Below are positions 7,015 to 10,893 of a stretch of DNA of 10,893 bases, one piece after another. The notes beneath the pieces were generated by a model. That model worked only from the letters and a program-made list of their open reading frames with translations. It ran no database searches and was not told the origin of the DNA. Position 1 is the first letter of the stretch, and the number at the start of each line of letters is the position of its first letter. The translations under genes and the position numbers were made by a program. Origin of the DNA: Candidatus Roizmanbacteria bacterium (lineage in GTDB: Bacteria; Patescibacteriota; Microgenomatia; GCA-001788215; 2-01-FULL-40-14); NCBI GenBank assembly GCA_016203755.1, contig JACQMD010000075.1:1-10893 (forward strand), read 5' to 3'.

Positions 7015-7522
7015 AGAAAAAAAGTATACAAGATTGTTACGAACAAAGCAAGCAATTTTTCTCTTTGTAACAGTTTACACTTCTGACACGATTTTGTCAT
7101 AGCGAGAGTAGCGGTGTCAAAGTGGGAGGATACGCTGTCGAGTTTGGTCAAGAGGAAATTGAAATATAAGCTGGTTGTGGATTTAGGAATTGTCCGACTC
7201 TCTCAATATCAAAAGTGTTAATTTTATTCCAAATTGTTCGAATATCCTGTACCAATGGCGCAAAAAGTATGAGTTGCGAAAACGAAAAATTATAAAATTT
7301 GTCTGAAGAGGAACAGATCACATTTACAACAGGCTTGGCCACCGAAATTTTCCTTGGACTACCAGGTCACGGAGAACGAGTTGACTTATTGGATATTCAT
7401 ATTGCCCACTTGATATTGACCCGCAGGAAAGGGACAGACATATAAAACAGCAGTCAGGTCTTGCCAATATCTGCGCATCAAGTTTCTTTTTCCTGACGAT
7501 GTGATCTCTTAGTATCTTCTAT
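7015..7522. other. About 500 bases without a convincing gene
   Basis: The first part holds the promoter of the HExxH gene. Two weak candidates remain. On the minus strand, a GTG-started 64-codon frame (7342-7148) gives a protein beginning VAKPVVNVICSSSDK. On the plus strand, a TTG-started 48-codon frame (7299-7445) contains TTGLATEIFLGLPGHGER and LLDIHIAHLIL and reads like protein. The two overlap, neither has a clear promoter or SD, and at most one can be real. No tRNA, terminator or repeat array is evident. The region may hold a decayed gene. Confidence 0.4.
7023..7051 (-). promoter_or_regulatory. Promoter of the HExxH protein gene
   Basis: On the minus strand TTGCTT (7051-7046), a 17-base spacer and TATACT (7028-7023). 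Both hexamers and the spacing are the same as in the rpmG promoter. The -10 ends 8 bases before the ATG at 7014, so the message is predicted to be leaderless. Confidence 0.55.
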
Positions 7523-9034
7523 TTATAGATAACCTTGTTTACTGGCAGCATCATCTTTGATTAAACCGAGAAATGTAGATTCAATTTCAGTTTGAAATTG
7601 TTCATTTAATAACCCAAGCAGCCCGGTAAATCCACCCGTGTATTCAAAGACTGGTTTACCTTGTTTTTCTGCCTCAAAGACAGTGAAATCATGTAATTCT
7701 CTTGCAACTTCAAATTCATGTTCTGATAAAGATCTCTGGTGAGTTGGGCCGCCGAGCATTACTCTATGACTCTCAGGATCGCTCACTTTCAGATACAATT
7801 CAATGCCAAGAATAGTTGGCGGAAAAGTTACTTTTCCTGGAAAAACATGGTTCCCTTCTACGACGTGATGCTGTCTTTCTGTACCTGCAAAGGTTATTAT
7901 TCGTTCTATCACCTCCGCAACAGGTTCGATTTGCCTGACAAATCCGGTTTTTGCATCTACCGGAAAGTCTGCGGATACCGTATCCAGATTCCAGGTGTGT
8001 ACATATAACCATGGATTGATTTCAGGAGGTATGGAGCTTTTTGCTAATTCCCGAAGATGAGGAGTGGCAATTCGTTCGTGATAGGGAAGCCAATCACTTA
8101 TCGTTCTAGCAAGTGTACTTTTTGAAGTACCGGCATACCCGCCAAGAGCAATAACGAATGGTTTTGGCAGTACTCCTTTATTCCAGAGCCATTTATACAA
8201 ATCAATATTCGGATATTGTAAATGTAACCGGATCTCTTCGAGTTGTTTTCTGTTGCAAATAAGAGGGAGGTCTCGCATCATTTCTTTGAAATCTGGAACG
8301 TGAACGCCCACCCCGGTATAATTGAGCAATTGATATTCTTCGGGTAAATGAAGATGCGGACCTTGTTTAGATTGTACCGCCTGTCTATAGGCCCCGATCG
8401 GATCTACTGCTTGGGCAACGGTTGGATTGTCCAACCTGTGGTAGCCTAATCTTGTTGCTTCCTGGAAAACCACTTTGCCTCGTAACGTTTGTTCATCGGG
8501 AACTCCCGGTTCACCTTTAAAATGCTGAACAATTTTATCAGCAAGTTTTGCTTCTCCATATCTTCTTGCCGGATCAGAAAACATGATGAGCGTTACCGGT
8601 GAATCGGTATAAACAAGAGTTCTGTTGGGAAGAGCCGGACGGGCTGCTGCACGTTGGAACACATCATGATACATTTGTTCATATGCCGATTCGCTTATTG
8701 TTGTGTCAACAATGTAGTGAGGACAAAAACCATGTTCGAGAAGAAAATCTACAAATGCTTGTCTATGGTGATACATATCCGGACGAATCAAAATCATTCC
8801 CGGATTTAAGTCTCCAATATTCCTCATCAATCTATCAACATCATCAGTGTTTTCCTGTTCAGACAACTCAAACTCTGAGGTTGGTGTTTGGACAAAACCG
8901 GTGAATCTTCTTTGTGCAAACAACATGCCCGCTTTCTGAGAATCATCAGTTGGAATGCCTAACTGACGGAGTGTTCTCGTATTATCTGCAGCAAGGTTTG
9001 CCAATTCTGGTGGAATAGGAAGTTCGTGGCTCAT
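7523..9034 (-). CDS. Fusion of NDK-like domain and 2-phosphoglycerate-kinase-like P-loop kinase (503 aa)
   Basis: Two domains are visible. Residues about 79-215 resemble nucleoside diphosphate kinase: MILIRPD replaces the usual IIKPD (Lys to Arg at 84), SPVTLIMF matches the central strand, TLRG (183-186) matches TIRG, and YHRLDNP puts H199 where the phosphorylated His lies. The Asn normally three residues before it is lost. Residues about 290-465 are a P-loop kinase. GGYAGTSKST (298-307) is a Walker A with Ser in place of the Gly before K305. LRELAKSSI, GFVRQIEPVAEVIERII, VVEGNHVFPG and DPESHRVM follow the pattern of 2-phosphoglycerate kinase, which makes 2,3-diphosphoglycerate. The substrate is unproven. 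The start at 9034 is chosen over 9091, which lies in the promoter. The gene is divergent from the graspetide cassette and shares its upstream region. Confidence 0.75.
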   Translation of the reverse strand: MSHELPIPPELANLAADNTRTLRQLGIPTDDSQKAGMLFAQRRFTGFVQTPTSEFELSEQENTDDVDRLMRNIGDLNPGMILIRPDMYHHRQAFVDFLLEHGFCPHYIVDTTISESAYEQMYHDVFQRAAARPALPNRTLVYTDSPVTLIMFSDPARRYGEAKLADKIVQHFKGEPGVPDEQTLRGKVVFQEATRLGYHRLDNPTVAQAVDPIGAYRQAVQSKQGPHLHLPEEYQLLNYTGVGVHVPDFKEMMRDLPLICNRKQLEEIRLHLQYPNIDLYKWLWNKGVLPKPFVIALGGYAGTSKSTLARTISDWLPYHERIATPHLRELAKSSIPPEINPWLYVHTWNLDTVSADFPVDAKTGFVRQIEPVAEVIERIITFAGTERQHHVVEGNHVFPGKVTFPPTILGIELYLKVSDPESHRVMLGGPTHQRSLSEHEFEVARELHDFTVFEAEKQGKPVFEYTGGFTGLLGLLNEQFQTEIESTFLGLIKDDAASKQGYL

Positions 9035-9063
9035 TTTCGTTAGACCTGTCTCATGAAACACCA

Positions 9064-9091
9064 ATTGTAACAGGAAGAGCTCTATAATCAA
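9064..9091 (-). promoter_or_regulatory. Promoter of the NDK/P-loop kinase fusion gene
   Basis: On the minus strand TTGATT (9091-9086), a 16-base spacer and TACAAT (9069-9064) preceded by TGT, an extended -10. The start of transcription would be near 9057, giving a leader of about 23 bases to the ATG at 9034. This excludes the upstream ATG at 9091. Confidence 0.55.
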
Positions 9092-9174
9092 GTAATAATA
9101 ATGTAAACGACGACTTAGACCGAAATCCAGCCAAATGGAGTGATGTTATTACCACCCGAGTGTAATTCACTCTC

Positions 9175-9202
9175 TTGACATCATTATTTTTTATGATAGT
9201 AT
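9175..9202 (+). promoter_or_regulatory. Strong promoter of the graspetide cassette
   Basis: A perfect -35 TTGACA (9175-9180), a 16-base spacer and TAGTAT (9197-9202) preceded by TGA, an extended -10. Transcription would start near 9209, about 11 bases before the precursor ATG at 9220, leaving no room for a normal SD. With a consensus -35 and an extended -10 it is the strongest-looking promoter here, as suits a precursor peptide needed in excess of its enzyme. Confidence 0.6.
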
Positions 9203-9219
9203 AAGAAAACTTAACGACT

Positions 9220-9570
9220 ATGTCAGCACCAAAAGAACTACAACCGGATCAATCAAAAATGCTATTTGGTTTAGCTCAGCAACCAGAGTCTGATTATCGG
9301 GAGGATATTACATTTTCTCAGTTAGAACAACTTCCACACCATGAGCCGGGATCTGGAGGATTGCTCGGTCCAGATGTTACAATGCCGCTTGTTGCACAAG
9401 AAGCACAAGTTATTCCGTTAGATACTATTGAGGATATAGCTCAAGCCTCCGATCTACAATCCCAAACTCTTAATGAGGCTGTACTTATGGGAGAAACGAC
9501 TTATACTACCGGTTATACGACAGTTATTAAACCGAGCGATGATAATTTGAGACCTGACGATTCGAAATAA
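9220..9570 (+). CDS. Putative graspetide (ATP-grasp RiPP) precursor peptide (116 aa)
   Basis: The precursor role is inferred from position and composition. The gene ends 9 bases before an MvdD-like ATP-grasp ligase and leads the pair. The peptide is acidic, with no signal sequence. Residues 1-90 would be the leader, with possible recognition helices (SKMLFGLAQQ; ITFSQLEQL) and a Gly-rich break PGSGGLLGPD at 43-52. The C-terminal 26 residues look like a core: TTYTTGYTT (93-101) supplies hydroxyls, and KPSDD (104-108) and PDD (112-114) supply Lys, Ser and carboxylates. The run from T101 to D108 (TVIKPSDD) recalls the microviridin core TxKYPSD. Graspetide enzymes join Thr/Ser or Lys side chains to Asp/Glu side chains as esters or amides. 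At 116 residues it is long for a precursor. No protease, transporter or acetyltransferase gene is visible nearby. Confidence 0.7.
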   Translation: MSAPKELQPDQSKMLFGLAQQPESDYREDITFSQLEQLPHHEPGSGGLLGPDVTMPLVAQEAQVIPLDTIEDIAQASDLQSQTLNEAVLMGETTYTTGYTTVIKPSDDNLRPDDSK

Positions 9571-9579
9571 CATTTCTCC

Positions 9580-10590
9580 ATGTCTTCCTTTACCCCAAAG
9601 ATTCTCATAATCACTAATAGCAAGGATGAGCATGCACATCTGATCGTGTACCAATTGAACAAGCTAAAGACGAAAGTTTTCCGTTTGGACACTGACCGGC
9701 TGGAAAAATACTTCAGGATTAGTTTTTATCCGAATGCGAAATCTCCGCACTTTTTGTGTCAGACGCCGGTGGGTAGATTCGATTCACAAGAGATTTCCAC
9801 GCTATGGATCAGGAGGCCGAATTATGCTGACGAGGGAAAGGATAGTGTTTATAAAAAATTGGTTAGGCAGGAAAAATATGCACTATTTGTAGGTATTTCC
9901 GAATATTTTCCAAAAACTACTAGAATCGTTGATGCACCAGAATCGGTAATTCGTGCATCAAATAAAGTACAACAAATAGTGATAGCGAGAAATCTTGGTT
10001 TTACCTTTCCGGAGTCTTTGATTACCAATGATCCAACAAAAGCTGCTACATTCATCAAACGGCTGAAGGGTAATGTCATTATCAAGCCAATTGATAGCGG
10101 CTACGCAGAGGCAGGCAACACGGGACTTTCGATTCACACCACGCTCGTTAAACCCAATGCCGACCTTTCGCTTGTTCGAAATTGCCCGACGTATTTTCAG
10201 GAAAATATTCAAAAACAATACGAATTGCGTATCACGGTCATCGGCAGGAAAATATTTCCGGTTGCATTTGATGTGAGTGGCATTCCGGAGGCGCACATAG
10301 ACTCACGGATGTCAGTGTCTCAGCTGGATAAGGTTCCTCATAAGTTAGTTAAGATTCCGCAATCACTTGAGAAAAAGATTCTTAGCCTTCTTGACTACTA
10401 CGGGCTTCACTTCAGCGCCATTGACATGGCTAAAACTCCGGAGGGGAAATATGTCTTTTTCGAACTCAATCCCGCCGGGCAATTCCTCTGGCTGGATCGC
10501 TTCACGCCGGGTCTCTCGCTTAAATCCGAGATGGCGAACTATTTGTCCGGGGTTTCGGAGGTACAAAAACATGAGAGAAAACTGCTTTAA
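9580..10590 (+). CDS. ATP-grasp graspetide synthetase, MvdC/MvdD-like (336 aa)
   Basis: The length and motif order are those of microviridin-type ligases, which activate Asp/Glu side chains of a precursor with ATP and close omega-ester or omega-amide rings. Seen in order: an N-terminal alpha/beta domain (ILIITNSKDEHA); WIRRP at 76-80, as in the family's W-x-R-R-P; SNKVQQIVIARNLGF then PESLITNDP (143-152), the typical central-domain entry; IIKPIDSGY with K169 for ATP; YFQENIQKQYELRITVIG (205-222) with E208 and R217; and finally AIDMAKTPEGKYVFFELNPAGQ, where D282, E295 and N297 are the metal-binding residues. All expected catalytic residues are present, so it should be active. The start codon follows the precursor stop by 9 bases with no SD, suggesting coupled translation. 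The last codons overlap the remnant hepT on the other strand. A RimK or glutathione-synthetase role is less likely because of WIRRP and the upstream peptide. Confidence 0.88.
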   Translation: MSSFTPKILIITNSKDEHAHLIVYQLNKLKTKVFRLDTDRLEKYFRISFYPNAKSPHFLCQTPVGRFDSQEISTLWIRRPNYADEGKDSVYKKLVRQEKYALFVGISEYFPKTTRIVDAPESVIRASNKVQQIVIARNLGFTFPESLITNDPTKAATFIKRLKGNVIIKPIDSGYAEAGNTGLSIHTTLVKPNADLSLVRNCPTYFQENIQKQYELRITVIGRKIFPVAFDVSGIPEAHIDSRMSVSQLDKVPHKLVKIPQSLEKKILSLLDYYGLHFSAIDMAKTPEGKYVFFELNPAGQFLWLDRFTPGLSLKSEMANYLSGVSEVQKHERKLL

Positions 10591-10735
10591 TTACTTCAAT
10601 AATCCGCTCGACCACTTTGTGATTGCGATAATCCTGTGCAATTTCGTCGAATGAGAAATCTTGAAAAACGGCCAGTTCCTCCAAATCCCGGCGAATCATC
10701 AGTATTTTTTGTTTTACCATCTCAACATCTATCAT
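10520..10735 (-). pseudogene. hepT: Truncated HepT-like (DUF86) toxin
   Basis: The frame gives 71 residues. Residues 1 to about 49 (MIDVEMVKQKILMIRRDLEEL at the start, then YRNHKVVERIIEVI) follow the N-terminal helices of HepT/DUF86 proteins, which are normally about 110-145 residues. From about residue 50 (near base 10588) the sequence turns to SHVFVPPKPRTNSS, which is only the antisense of the ATP-grasp gene end. The C-terminal half is missing, including the R-x4-6-H/Y motif of the RNase site that MntA adenylylates. The toxin should be inactive. The ATG overlaps the mntA stop as ATGA, the normal order of type VII mntA-hepT operons. It could instead be an unrelated short helical protein, but the mntA partner makes HepT likely. 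Confidence 0.65.
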
Positions 10736-10893
10736 ACAAGTCTCCTCAATCGTTTCTGCTGTTCCCGTAATAGTTGATCACGAAAGGGAAAATACTTCAC
10801 CCCGTCATCTATATACCGACGATTGGCAAGCATTTTAAACTCGTCAAAATAATCCTTATCTCCTGACAGGAGTATACCTTGTTTAACAACTTG
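10732..10893 (-). CDS. mntA: MntA-like nucleotidyltransferase antitoxin, C-terminal part
   Basis: Only the last 53 codons are in the window; the 5' part lies beyond the right edge. The reading QVVKQGILLSGDKDYFDEFK, ending in REQQKRLRRLV, matches the C-terminal end of small MntA-type nucleotidyltransferases: a 'G-x-L-L' strand, an acidic pair, then a basic helix. The GSxxxR and DxD catalytic motifs would be upstream and cannot be seen. MntA inactivates HepT by transferring AMP to a tyrosine. The stop overlaps the hepT start by four bases (ATGA). With hepT truncated, this antitoxin would have no toxin partner here. The assignment rests on the C-terminus and on gene order. Confidence 0.55.
   Translation of the reverse strand, partial: QVVKQGILLSGDKDYFDEFKMLANRRYIDDGVKYFPFRDQLLREQQKRLRRLV

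Noticed and set aside
7081..7120. Short inverted repeat TGACA/TGTCA and GACAC/GTGTC as operator or terminator
   Set aside because: The arms are five bases and the spacing suits neither a terminator nor a known operator; such pairs are expected by chance.
9454..10572. Minus-strand open frames antisense to the precursor and ATP-grasp genes
   Set aside because: They lie opposite clearly conserved ATP-grasp motifs, have no promoter of their own and resemble no protein.
9580..10590. ATP-grasp protein as RimK-like or glutathione-synthetase-like enzyme
   Set aside because: WIRRP, ITNDP and ELNPAGQ in this order are typical of MvdC/MvdD ligases, and a precursor-like peptide lies just upstream.
1..10893. 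CRISPR arrays, insertion sequences or long direct repeats
   Set aside because: No regularly spaced repeats, transposase motifs or terminal inverted repeats were seen on reading through either strand.

Overview
This is a bacterial chromosome fragment of moderate GC. It holds a bacterial ribosomal protein gene (bL33), a tRNA-Trp, several orphan secreted or membrane proteins and a small RiPP-type biosynthetic cassette. No reading frame needs recoded UGA. Genes are mostly single and often divergent or convergent. Nearly every gene has a recognisable sigma70-type promoter within 10-60 bases of its start, and I see no convincing Shine-Dalgarno sequence. This style, together with the large unrecognised secreted proteins, would fit a Patescibacteria/CPR-like genome. 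That placement is inference: no marker here fixes the lineage.

Left part (1-3166): on the minus strand are a signal-peptide-bearing parallel beta-helix protein cut by the window edge, a membrane-anchored LamG/concanavalin-like protein and a 79-residue membrane protein. rpmG (bL33) follows on the plus strand. It converges on an unrecognised 284-residue protein with a JAMM-like metal motif.

Middle (3167-7522): two unrecognised proteins of more than 500 residues carry twin-arginine-like N-termini. Between them lie tRNA-Trp(CCA) and a small structured intergenic stretch. An 87-residue HExxH-containing protein overlaps the end of the second one tail to tail. About 500 bases without a convincing gene come next.

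Right part (7523-10893): a minus-strand two-domain protein joins a nucleoside-diphosphate-kinase-like domain to a 2-phosphoglycerate-kinase-like P-loop domain. Divergent from it is the most interesting element. A 116-residue peptide ends in a Thr-rich, Lys-Pro-Ser-Asp-Asp tail and is followed 9 bases later by an MvdC/MvdD-like ATP-grasp ligase. This has the form of a minimal graspetide (microviridin-like omega-ester/amide peptide) system, driven by the strongest promoter in the window. The 3' end of the ligase gene runs into a truncated hepT, which sits after mntA in the usual type VII toxin-antitoxin order. The cassette therefore appears to have landed on, or been joined to, a toxin-antitoxin locus and removed the toxin's catalytic half.
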